64,000 nt of DNA from an uncultured Clostridia bacterium. GTDB taxonomy: Bacteria > Bacillota > Clostridia > Christensenellales > UBA1242. Positions 37,901 through 45,500 of the stretch are shown here, piece by piece (the first letter of the stretch is position 1; each line of letters starts with the position of its first letter). Both the position numbers and the translations under genes were made by a program. The notes beneath the pieces were generated by a model. That model had not been told where the DNA came from, searched no databases, and saw nothing but the letters and a program-made list of their open reading frames with translations. Location of the stretch: contig CAJOLU010000002.1 in assembly GCA_905235475.1 (NCBI GenBank), positions 1 to 64,000 on the forward strand, read 5' to 3'.

Positions 37901-39499
37901 TCCATCGCCCCCAATAGGTGCTTGAACTATTTGGCTATTTGCTCCATACACAATATTTTGAGATGCATCTTCATAACTTAATTTTGGTGTTGCCAGTTTT
38001 GTTCCAACAGTATCATCAAATCTTATGATAACCCTAACAAAACCAATGCTTGGGTCAAAGTATTCTTGTTGTCGAAGTGATTTAACACTAATTTTATAAT
38101 ATCCTGTTGGACTTAAATTCAAATCAAAATATAAAGTATTTGTGCTGTCAACTATTTCATAATACTTTTCTGTTGAACCAGGTTTTGTGATATAGCCACC
38201 ATCATACACACCATTGCCATTTGCATCAACAAATGATTCGCCAATATCGTAAAAACCATTATTGTTTAAATCCTCAAAAATTTCTTCATTTTCATTTTGA
38301 ATATAAACATAATAATATGTCCTTTCGCTTTCCAAGTTCCAAGAAACTCTAATTTGTTCATTCACGCGTTCAGCATATAGGTTTGAAATTGGTGCTGTTG
38401 TGGCGCGAAAATCAGGCAAATAGGCAACATCACTGATTTCAGAATCATCAATATATTTTGAAGTATTAAATGCTCGCACACTAACATTATATTTACCATA
38501 TCCCTCAGGTTCAAACTCATAAGAAGTTTCTTGAGGGTTTGTTAGTGTGGCCGCCAAGTTTCCATTGATGTAAACATAATAACCCTCAGCATATTCTTGT
38601 TCATTCCACTCAAAGAAATATTTGTTGCCTATAAAACTATAGTTCGTTATTTGTGGCTTTTCAATATACTTGTATGTGAATATATCCGCCTCTCCAAAAT
38701 TATCGCCATTTTTCACAAACTTGTTTTCTGATGTTGCCCTAACTTGCACAACAAATTCGTTTCCAGCATAACCTCTCATTGTGTTTAAAACATCTTGTGG
38801 CACAATATATGAGTTACCTGAAATAATTTGAGGAGTTTCAAAAAGTGTTTCATCTGTTTCTTTATACTTTATGTTTAATTCATATTTAACATTATATTTT
38901 GTTGCATTTGAAACACTTCTCCAGCTTACACTAATTCCTTCTCTTGTGGACTGTGCCACAACTGATGGAGTTTGAAGAGTGTAACGATTTATAACCATTG
39001 CTTGATATGGATCACTTAAAAGAGAACTATAAGATTCAACTTTTCGATATATTGCTTGAACTGAAAAATAATAATCTCCAATTGCCGCAATGGTGTTTGT
39101 TACATCAACTGATGTTCTTGTGGTATTAATATATGGTATTACATTAGCAAATTTTTCTTCAATGGCATTTTTAACTTCATCTTCGCCCTCAAACATATAA
39201 ATTGAATAGTAGTCTGCATATTTAACGGGCTCAAAGAGTAATTCATATTTGCTATTGTCAAACTCAATCGTTTCCTCAATTCTAACATTTTGAGGTGTTT
39301 CAAGTTGGCTTGCAATAACACTTTTTTTGTTTTGATTGAAAACCACGACAAAAGTTACAACAAAAGCAAGCAAAATGATAAATACCGATAATATTATTAT
39401 CAGTTGTTTCATATTCCTTTTTTGAGAATTTTTTAAAACATTCTGCCCCATCATTTCTGTTGCGTGAGTATTTGCTCTATTTTTATTTTCTTTTGACAT
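22982..39499 (-). CDS. Giant N-anchored surface protein with fibronectin-III-like modules (5505 aa)
   Basis: A single uninterrupted 16.5-kb frame. The ATG at 39499 is preferred over a GTG nine bases upstream because AAAAGG lies 8 nt before it. Residues 1-32 are short and cytosolic, 33-54 form one uncleaved membrane anchor, and the rest should be outside (type II). From about residue 65, modules starting 'L-x-T/S/A-P' and containing 'V-x-W/F-x-x-V-x-x-A-x-x-Y-x-V-Y' recur (LQTPSVVAQS..., LESPKNFSIK..., LMAPQNLSIE...), a fibronectin-III-like pattern; at least ten are clear in the first half and later ones are more diverged. Residues ~410-434 hold two EF-hand-like loops, DLNNNGFYDIGE and DANGNGVYDGG, that could bind calcium. 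The last ~650 residues are different, Ser/Asn/Tyr-rich and not recognised. No sortase motif, enzyme domain or C-terminal anchor is seen. It follows the 2342-aa lipoprotein gene by 29 bp, so the two are probably co-expressed and act together on the surface. Confidence 0.85.
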   Translation of the reverse strand: MSKENKNRANTHATEMMGQNVLKNSQKRNMKQLIIILSVFIILLAFVVTFVVVFNQNKKSVIASQLETPQNVRIEETIEFDNSKYELLFEPVKYADYYSIYMFEGEDEVKNAIEEKFANVIPYINTTRTSVDVTNTIAAIGDYYFSVQAIYRKVESYSSLLSDPYQAMVINRYTLQTPSVVAQSTREGISVSWRSVSNATKYNVKYELNIKYKETDETLFETPQIISGNSYIVPQDVLNTMRGYAGNEFVVQVRATSENKFVKNGDNFGEADIFTYKYIEKPQITNYSFIGNKYFFEWNEQEYAEGYYVYINGNLAATLTNPQETSYEFEPEGYGKYNVSVRAFNTSKYIDDSEISDVAYLPDFRATTAPISNLYAERVNEQIRVSWNLESERTYYYVYIQNENEEIFEDLNNNGFYDIGESFVDANGNGVYDGGYITKPGSTEKYYEIVDSTNTLYFDLNLSPTGYYKISVKSLRQQEYFDPSIGFVRVIIRFDDTVGTKLATPKLSYEDASQNIVYGANSQIVQAPIGGDGNIIRTIFMAPRATDNNGFEIKIYEGESASGTLLREQIIPKVALELSTYRYSLTNFFNIYGAGKYYVTLKSLGGYLLFEDSDVVGTIVDHTIKLESPKNFSIKEESDDVVITFKEVEYASKYQIYSTDVQNAIITVNVDDNTITGGYLFTRVDGLTLGYDEGDQYIKITNVKHYFDDKNPGTYTFYAVAEGADSRYTRSVSSNNASFNLIKYVNTPILSHTSQLNAAGQDSNEYYVFWRYTDLSNRTMFDESQTFDVFVNGRKAVTNISFSVANLYTFDGQKYYGLEISEYALPGNNIVRVQANNCNNYLASSSEKEFKDAIIDGISVNEAYRYKIEYAYDFTKNVSVGGTRTESGVSYYIKFYSEKYANNFRFWFSKNNDDSGYSYEEAEADSNAFANTLNVYLSGFTNKETKIDIDESYFKFNGMTNIHLDVSFDITKDNKNNYITAERAGYIIGLNNKIINYNDAFHMEEVEYFDYDVLTNELTFKYKISQTSTIQTFVIYYKFDDDGLIKSIPVSKDDCLNRYNNGEIETISSFDYYVFRFPLNFNQVGKLFIKVVPANAVAIVMRDVDYKIYYTSQTLMAPQNLSIEGGVVSWSEVENASVYTSDNKVHPYTVQIYVDQDINDEDAIVYAEYDWDGTAINIFETKPELKNGKHDIFAKVQANAYKYALVEGLEEYPGTFSAKQDYIGHYVKVDDDYVLVTSSNVNNDGFIVTTITQAYYPQYRASEWSVSNVFAYTPSLIAPTVYFDSKNPDLLIIKKEQAYILGLEYELYLSDGNVLVYHQDAGDSSDIKIDIKNILITENGLGAGRYYLYAISKHTEWNVESPHSSPEVYYDITESLNPVDIVVKDGGKAQSYATRRDVQVEFKNFNDEEKLEGFEIYFQKQGSDISNNSVRVLGYKICVVKNSDGTFMVQLITNINGEWQDRQSTFPDGVSITLDYAYDEDTQMGVFTVKYSADSDIFTATKNYNVYVRIIGTQFYLGTNAMASINCFDGQFANPIIYVEEENVFYASADVSTNNVKILMRPLDGVRTANITIRNILNTDLNEIVVENQRLETVGGFFVYSFNPYSFFYNKLGIYEIYVQYNEFGYIQSSGQSNAVYVYYAYQGEGVESVSVETNISNLPLNLQITVNNSIYSNVDKSTFESFSVELLPIEDGEYIDNSTLGPTYLTLTEDNKCVIESLKGRSEGKYLTSKTTNANTTIYNFAIPISTICGFGNTWAKLDWNYVINASINYTKATNLNAIVNDITPVYVPEVVSKTKLSKYLIDLNLVVGKYYYDETLNEYIKILSQYINATESTIVVNDYTLQDTDNVYDLNFAETYATYESVLNNTYVGKYFYDSGIGGYKKIYSVEEERNGLGQITGLGVFDRENTKMDSLVVLGQPGQKSLSWDEYQFTTRSPQSSNTLTTSDKTPALVRVNIDKDGNVNWDGNTQTTYYYIYYAWDIATNTAKLFYNGVGGVNYYELDLSNDVISFSDGVFTCNFLNAEVSENYICLSNSLVYRKVEFSEDVYENVLNGANYYYVTAFNERIRLDGSNINGGEDERYLEPEGTAASYALTGAQVYEEMLFEQALYLQRTLDILFDALEVYYDVNNTLVKIEEAKLSSYADVMYVKAENLDIDEAENKVLRTITETNIDWQNKWLKVSGKGANAKTMFNIDSYLGRENYIYGTFIYAMKNGCTASKVLYQNFVPQFTYRISNMNFTATKSGNNVTRYLVFDDFDLMPFSYYNGVVLNQALITPEVRRALYKTINIKLLDNAISENEWDYLSNVSLNNGNVVVTLDSNIRNSDKQYKINIKTNDLMFNIEGKEFVVIPAIDISHNLDIPIIINENVSLSLDKQYYLGEGMVEYSIRFKQIDFATLYKVSITSKTKTAVASQDEEKIYFNDYEVIGSYSIRANVDNLTEVVISGNSYKYYEYDLTDFIESLSDNFDDDEYYFWIYVDVDSEKDIDSTLSVLDNEETDDFTDGTGRVYKISRENFIPYKKATNVENLVANFNDDIITGPNGESGKYLTFTTGQNEFDNSVYKVQIKDRNGNNVIFIDGSLNEFDRCYFTKLSSVGFSDGEVRILNVADGNPDNKYYYTYDSATNTYTVTLNITTEMINFPAGDYVAIITVVPISGDLLLSDDVESDVVKNNRKLVLKSNKYITMLVDGYVSEILNGEPLYYNEVLFDSSVYEDLSNNNYYYRDGNDFIQLTTSNVIYQGGTYYYNEIAISEIYVYSIFTEAENYLSTNNPIRKYFNDKQIITLDTFDLNDVDCVENWVSGLTSATGPVGAFLEIAFTHNGSYVPIGGNNWNSLDILLGANATILARDLEPGTYNIFARIKTNFDNGAYFKQIADDNGCVVTEEVEIYHEFDVYRRHMIGENIKTEIKNDGQFEDILVTTGINEANATYEIYFYDSNGNLAFKAANYVAGINKFIRTYDKDGNVLWTSAVGRALKQTSRNSKVSVYEFMLASNEVLTYDTYTVKFKWISSQADLNNNILNSDTAETAGVQIRYDVEQFVALSFGSNKNIVLDTETSYYRFETFADGVYVESYTLNIELAMPQINSTLVYYVYAKDIFTNRVITYRAYVKTTIQSFEKVGDAWIITYGYELLNTSSTEFTIVDNVLKFDLLPYVYGVDQVVGKYEYRATLEVKDVANIISLQPNNQERSINAIYEDVYATQLDKITNNETDEMNAITHHKGVEYQNLYLRNLELNMNNGVLTWEFADNLRFRMVSKILIVVNDKDGNMLFNDTKNVSENSSYDLSTILLADNSDVENFNNIEIYIVLREANLYWKVPSPLTNADIKVVQNGVEITMADSAFVWEPNLLDGGRVSGQSWSAGENPNNISFNLQFNEQYAKDTRLQEENTPYFTVEIWRMNYAEYTAPEYDFYDRDQPEKSIDEIVAINEGLSNPITIEYEKYSQKDWMESELFQEAVGVEGEIIKPGFNLAVKEGMVYSDGLRPYSFNLKELLWYVGNTYTELSSAEITAITEDNFALQYYLQTEDNYVLLSNYSDFETARDNNDDIFIKQNKWIKNVWTPLNQNEILPGQYFLKIKLVDGTNSGYVDGLIYEAGTHILEHWFVTDVQFVTDDFNVVLRNASATNKDVVQIDGKDCVQVAGKANTNLIKFTTESAITDENDPNYITESEQLAWVNNEQDVYLTFRVKSTGATLPHTSGLSIIHYYANTFLNGNPDWTIGNEDSFAVDANDWQGTDEDNYHVYVVNVTNIINNNKSQFGLHKFRVVVKLAQGQAYKSNAGTEAMADTEAYVNYVKLDTPTYAYEYQKGGNGENSGRFTIYVRFNFTNWLSNKDGKQFMVNLRAYENIETAEQQAYIDALEYTKCSISLSDSLRYEVSWVVELNNNNIEALQNIKKNRPITYESFVDVNGVSPFLINSSHKVDNHIIVDSYNAPKEFAYEMTQSDDGYYKNFVKESDEWFDVRDLTKYYSMSLTVDEGEAGRGVATLDASSKVAYLNDEDEICYEDAYIYYNLDGVNDSNKNNFHYFIVCVTKRDSNDNTIDVYTDYYFIVWYNTQTAATNVNGVTGSEQESNVYIRRVEFQEFVDSNVSGSFVPYNGELDANVEYYYFNTETEAYTKCATIEEAQQIINNSRKLYIYSTDAARKYMLKEYIELDDDQREIVGAEGAAKYENRYILRDGNYIALSTPGIYESLQLNGKIDENGILIKDEPIYAKQTVIPYKTTENVGYYQTSLNANTYEIEKQVVIENFGMPLKFLVDGNNFKKNVSNFEFRAKIFNETSYTMTSNSASRKSPNVNHFIEVDEAQISSVKFGLYTENGGVKEFAEETDTVLFDNNDRVCLLLEVSNINKAQAVNLIYEITRGEGESKTLVARNLITINLIRSNNGIRVSYDSDENEDKIYQILIYDGDAFSTFKQYLPGDVSFKLQAIGYVANNKEPYYAKDGLSLVPNDFNYPLDVFTKVTSEMKSQTANYINSQSIFEYEDSITVKKQLNIVGADDVELLDVNGKDVFKDLLSVGDDVDDFEEYLGANLEAIESDNTIFKVVTEFMLHFKEQFHAGEGLEDKVVSVYANFKDEEGNDLVTQKFVMNTSSNASPIISVDDINSNANIYNLLSSKVTDAKLIYVTFQLKYETTDDNNFGYWIASLTRTFAFYFYHSVEVKTPEYSNMVFDTQREIQKTDRYGNYYKIGYLVPKELTINFQKAEKDQPTDGYQIRVDYTVSGEYYGNEKDIFEMEAEATANSYNVLNQLFKKNRNESGFDITKQAWEKGNDIITSITPYYNVNDTNHNINYKIYGSEKSATHTLQLKLSNLRNLAVEYYYDKDFYNDWTDLDDISSSDLLTKARQQPNAEKKEGFAVGVYGLRGLWYEQAFRTNTSVFNSHSRTSHAFTSPADEGINYGSLIEDDRNWKLYVYTSSIARNPTATYDRKTATNLHKYFFNAEGVVEALNWIMQSKDGGSYYISYELTAGNNEIASGESGRYPFIYRKVYSDYDDISISGGTDMKVNISNSTTPNTTSYTNYPNSDTLKVTANIWQHEVTPKTGSNTPTVSSNWTKSDLGSSWTYSNASRTYSVDPSQLDALTFNAKDYATQKVATALTTRYGYIKEGTYGDVTYNNSNAGYLQLGKNKIQLKISGNSYNLGYNYLYGGDVSISLPSSAQINLDKNNSAEQIVGEDGTGAYYSSWDVQQNCRFQRGLLGPIKTGDYSNPFESELEPETFDHYQDVYNSNSSDSVIGMIYANILVSYEFYIRQLQYNVANRYNYIASFSDSNFEFKDNTQYSGDKVYLTLKASGKKVNKINNATLTLTPLFGDSYKSYGIVSKTLDRNLNVATEIALESKDMPYDDQLKKVAKVKTNTFYIWRQVNVVTCVISAVAKAKKEQKGGLLDLGDALVMYYTLKFSSVKILYDYPLVFSATATFEAGYSCILDAGWLGEDEKTAQLSKDVKIDQTSTIVDDDKWTQDGVPGLDLLARDVECGTRGWITSISLKINNDFNDTIKAKNGVYEESSRILK

Positions 39500-39528
39500 A
39501 GTTTTCACCTTTTCTTTTTAAACTTAAA

Positions 39529-42500
39529 TTACAAAACTGTGTAAGTTTTTAATATTGGATAATTTGTTCCATCAAAGTAGAATAAATTCAATTCTTTAAT
39601 CATGCTATCATATAACAAGTTTGTGTTCAACGTGCCAAGAGGATCAGTAGCATTTGGATAGTAAACACTTGTTGGCATATATTGAAGCGTATTATTTACA
39701 TCATTAATTGTTCCAAAACTTACAAAAGCCCCTTCACCAATGCCAGCCTTGAGGTCTACCTCAGAAACTCCAAAGCTCCTCTCACTACCATTAAGTCCAC
39801 CAACATAGTTTGTGCCATCACTCAAGTAGTAACAATAATCGGCTATAACTGAATTTGCCGCAGAAAGACCATAGAAAGTTGAGTCATTAGTTGATACATA
39901 ATTATCATTATAATCAACTCTGTTTGCCACGTTTATGCAGTTCATTAATATTATGTCACCAGACCTTGAGCCAACAATTCCAGAAATCACCGCTTGAACT
40001 TTTGTTGTGCCACCATTATTAGCATATCGAATTCCATTCACAACTTCCAAACCTCCTGCCTGCAAGCAGTTAACAACAAATGTTCTTGCACCACCAAATC
40101 CCAAAATTCCGCCTGATTGTGATTTTGTTCCTTCAACAGTTCCCACTTGTTGTGTGGCATATGAGGTTAATTTTCCTTCATTTGTTGAACCACTAATCAC
40201 ATTTACCCATCCGTTTTCATTATCCAAACTTGGGGCAAATGTTGAATAAACAATTCCACCAATTTGTGATGCACCTAGGTTACCTGTGTTCTTACAGTTA
40301 ATCACACTTGCACCATAAATAGCACCAGCAATTCCTCCCATACGAATAGTTGAGTTTAACAAGTTTGAGCCACGCGTTAGAGTGATGTTCACATCGGTCA
40401 CACAATTAATAATTTTTGCTTTCCTATCAACATCTTCCCCATCTTCCAAAGGCAAATATGAGTTTGATGAATCAAGTCTTGCAACAATTCCACCATATAA
40501 GATTTCCGATGCAGCATTTGTCACACTAAAATTAATTCCATGGTTTTCATTATTCTTTAATTCATCAGACATCTCAAGTTTACAGTTCACAAACCATGCC
40601 CCATAACCATAAGTCGCAAAGAACCCAATGTCTGAGAATAGTTGACCATAATCAAATTCAGCAATTTCAAGTGTTACATCATTAATAATACCACGTCTTC
40701 CAAAGAAGTTATTGTTTGCTGAGCCAGCACCCTCAACTGGTTTTCCATAAACAGCGTAGAATAAACCAGCATTAATAGCACCCTCATACACTTGATAATT
40801 ATGAATGGTATGTCCATTTCCATATAGCCCACCTGCAAAGAAAGTGAATTCATTGTCATCAAACATAAAGTTAGAGCAAAGACGGGTTGAGTCTATTCCT
40901 CCAGACGCAACATAGAGGTCGTCTCCATCATATAATGTAACATCTTCATCTAAACTGAAGTAAAGTGTTTGCAATTTTTTAATGTTATAGAATTGTTCGG
41001 TTGCAGAAATGCTTTTACTAAAGAAACCATCTTGAGTTGGAGTTATTGATTGAATAACAAATGGATTCTCCATTGTTCCTTGTCCACCAGCAAACTTATC
41101 AAACTTAAGCTCTTCGGAACTTACAATTTCACTTGGAATAACGTTGGCACTTGTTGATGAAACTTGAATGTCAACCAAAAATGTTCCAACATTCCAAAAT
41201 GGCACACTTGCATTTACTGTTCCGTCCATATTATAGGTTAACATAAGTTCATCTTCTGTGAATATTTTAGGTTCACTTGCAGTGATTGAGCTCATACTCA
41301 ACGCATTATCTTCTGGGCTTCTAAACTTATATGATACAATAAATTTATCATTTGAAGCACCTTGTGATTGTTGAGTGTAGTTCCACTCAAGTTTTAACCC
41401 ATCATCTGAAATACCAACCTGATTTATTTTTGAGAATCTATATGCGCTCATATATTTCTCTTCACTATTCAAATAGTATGAACCATCATTAGCTCTTTGA
41501 GTGAAGTAAGAAATTCTAACAGAGAAGTTTGAATTTTCAAATGAACTTTTACTAAAATTCAACGTTCCAACAAAAGTGTCGTTTGTTAAATTATAATTAG
41601 GCTCTTCTTCGCCATCTCCAGTTATTTTTCTAAATTCCACACCATCAATCATTACAAAAAGTTCTTCATCGGCGTTTTGTTGTTTCCATTCAAATAATCC
41701 ATCTTCATTTATTTTAACTTGAGAAACATCTGCCAACTTTTTAACGTTTATGCATTCATTAGAATATTGTGAGTTAACATAGTTGCCATATTGAGAAACA
41801 GTGCTGAGTGCCACACCTTTATGCCTTACTTTAATGCTTGAAATATTTGTCATTGCAACAATTGCTTCAATTTGAGCCAAGTTGTCAGCACTGTAAGCAG
41901 ACAAATCACCAAAAGTATTTAGTGTTAACAGAGTTTGATTTGTTGTGATTTGCGCTGAAGTTACATCATCAATTAAAATCTCATAGTCATTGTAGTTAAA
42001 TGAATCTTGATTTTCTCTCCATTTCAAAATTCCATCTTCAATTTCTAGTATTGGCTTTCCAGCAATAGTTACTGAAAATGCAGAAGTGTAGTCACTGTTA
42101 ATCCAAGCCCCATCTTTATTTGAGTTTGGAGTTCCAACACAACAAACTTTAATGTCTAGAGTTTGCCTTTCTGTAATTCTTGAACTTAAATCAAAATAAG
42201 CTTCATTCAAACTTGATTGTGCTTCTTGGTCACCATATAAAACATTATAATAACTAAACGTTGGCAATCCAAGTTGTGTTGTTTCACTCGCACTAATTTT
42301 GTCCCAAGTGATTTCTCCATCAACAATTCTAACTCCTGTTGGAATTGCCCATTTATTCACATTATGAACAGCTGTTGGCTGTGAATTGATATATGCCCAT
42401 TCTGTTTCATTTGAAAGCATATTGGTTCCCATAGATTGCAATGTGAATCTAATTTCACCCGTCTTTCCTTGCAATGGTGCAAGTGGCATTTGATATTTAA

Positions 42501-45500
42501 CTACGCCATTTTGTTCTTGGCAGTCCACAATGTCAGTTTGAATAAATTTATTACTTTCATTACCTCTTTCATAAACAACCGCGGTGTAAGAAGTTGCATT
42601 ATTTATTGCATTCCATTTAATAATTCCATTTTCAACATAGAATGTTGGAGCACTTAATTGCGTAACTGGATTTTCAAAACCCGTGTAAACACTTGAATCA
42701 ATATAATTTTCACCATTTCCCAAAACTTTCATTTGAACTGTAAACACTCCAGCACGACTATTTAGGCTCATATCATAAGATGTTTGTGATGCATCTAACT
42801 GAATTATTTCTGGGCTAGATAGAAGATTGTTTTCATAGAATATAAGTTCATAACCGAACTTTGTGTTATTTGAATCAACCCACCTAATAAGCCCATCAGA
42901 AACACTTAAAACTGGTTCAGCAAGTTTAACAGCAAAATAATCTTTAGACTCAGGAGAACTTAATGTAAGAGCACCATTTGATTGTGCTAAATTAGAAGCG
43001 TTAGAAGCGTCAATAATAGCCCTAACAGTTAATCTGTTTGAACCCGCATTAAGAATACTTAAATCAAAATAATCATCAACAACATCATTTTGAATACTTG
43101 AACCATTTGAAGAAATTGAATATAACCCAACTCCAGCACTATCTATCCAAGAAAGCCTATATTCACCATCTTGTTCCGAAACATCCAAATTTGTTGGTTT
43201 TGCAAGTCTATTGATCACAAAGTTATTTGTTCTAACATTGCTCTTAACATAACCAGCTTTCACTGCTTGAATGCTTATCTCACATCTTTCCAAAGTGTGG
43301 GAATTTCCAAATTCAAATTCTGGATTTATGTCAATCCCCAAATCTTCAACCAATGTTGAAGAAATTAGTTTTGTTCCACCCGTTGAAAGAGTTTGATAAA
43401 CTCTAACTATGTAATCAACCTTATTTTCATCACCTGGATAAATTCTGCTCCAAGTGATTTTGTTATATGGATATTCATTCTTAACTTCAAGAGTTGAATA
43501 ATCAACTTCTTTTAGTTTCACAAATGAAAACTCGTTTGAATAAGCACTTGAAATAACCTCTGGTCTATCGCTTAAGGCTTGTATTCTAACCTTATATCTT
43601 CCATAATCCAAAGCACTTGTGTTCCAAGTTGTTCCATTAATAATAATAGGTTCTCCCCAGTTATCCAATTCATTGATTTTGAACTGAAGTTGATATCTGC
43701 TAGCATAAGTTATGTTTGAATTAACTGTTGCACTAACACTATTCCAACACACTTCATATTGTTCTTCATCAACAAACAATGTTGGTGCCGACATTCTGTA
43801 TAATTCCAATGATGTTCTTGAGTAGTTTGAATTAACATAATATTCATCATCTCCGTATGCCATAGCTGCAACAGTTAACTTCCCTTCTCTTGCGTCCTGT
43901 GCCATCAAATCAGCATAACCCACTTGCCAATATCCATTCAATTCACTATCTGTTGTTCTATATGAAGTGGAACCAGATGAGTTTGTTAAAGCAATTCCAT
44001 AAACGCTACTACCTTGAACCATAGAGCCACGAATAAAATCGCCATAAACTTCTGGAACACTTGGTGTGGCCAATTTCGCAAAAGTTAATGAAGAGCCATA
44101 CCCTGAACTCAAAAGGTAAATTCTTTGCCCATCAATCTCAATAACATTACCATCTTCTCCGCCCAAAATTTCCGCTCTCATTGCAACACTATTTCTGCCC
44201 TCATAGCAATCACTTGGTGCCAAACTATAGGTCGTGTTATATTGCTCAATTCCATTAATTATTGTTGTTTGATTAACATAAATTGGGATATTTCCACCAA
44301 TTTGCAAAACATATCTAAACTTATTTTTAATTTGTTCATTAATTTCGCTAATACCAGTGTTTAGCGTATCCCACGCAAATCCACCATTGGAAATTCTAAT
44401 ACCAGTTGGAGCATTTAGACGATAAAAGCCAATCTTTTCAGACTCTTCAGAGTTGAGATATCTCACATCAGATTTATTGTTAATAACTTTAACACTAAAC
44501 ACATATTCTCCAAAACCAGAATTTGTTAAATATGATGTTAGGCTTTCTCCATTTTTATTTGAAGAAACTTTTATTTGAATATCTCCACTTGTGTTATTTC
44601 CGTTTGCTTTATTGTGCACAGTAATAACAATATCACACTCGCTAGAAATAAAGGTTGAACTATTATTCCAACTTAAATATCCATCTCCATTGATTTTAAG
44701 GCTTGTTGGGGCCTCTTGTTTTATGAATGGAAGCATATTATTTATGTCTTCAGTTGTGTATTCTTTAGCAGACCTCACAAACAAATCGTCCCCAATCGCT
44801 CTAACACAAACCTTATAATCTCCTGCCGGATAAGAAACAACTTCAGTGTTTGCAAGTGAATATGAAGTTTGTGCTGCACCCAAAGCAATTACATCATGTT
44901 TCTGTTTTGTTTCAAGTTCACCATTTTGTGAATTTAATTCCTGAACACTGTAAATAAGTTCCAAAGAATAACCTGTTGCACCCGCAACTTGATTCCAAAC
45001 AAGTTCACCACCGCCAGTGCGCACAATAGGGTTTTGAAGTTTTGTGAAATTCAAATTTGCTTTATCACTTTCAATATAATGCATTGCATTACCTTCTTGA
45101 AGGTTTTGCTTTGGTTTTGCCACAACGGAAATTATATTATCTCCCTCAACAAAACCAATTCCATCATCAAAAGAGAATGTTGTTTGGTTTATGGTTGTTT
45201 TCACTTCATCATTCAAAAGAATTTGATATTCACCAGCAAAAAGAACATCATCCCAAGTTAAAATTGTTTGAGAACCACCACCAAGTGTTGCTGTTAAGTT
45301 TTCCACTTTTGCAAGTTTGACGGTGTCAACCAAAGAAAATGCCCCATCAAGTTTTTCTAAGCCATTTCCTTTTGCCCTAACTTTTATATTATTTGTTTCT
45401 AAATCCAAGTCATCAGAATTTAACTCACATCTATTTACATTCACAACAATAGGGTCACCATCGTTAACAACAACTTCATATTGGCTTGCGTTTGGAACAG

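Noticed and set aside
22982-39508. Reading the 5505-aa frame as a phage tape-measure or tail-fibre protein, or as a megasynthase
   Set aside because: No phage genes are adjacent, the protein has an N-terminal membrane anchor and fibronectin-like modules, and there are no synthase motifs.
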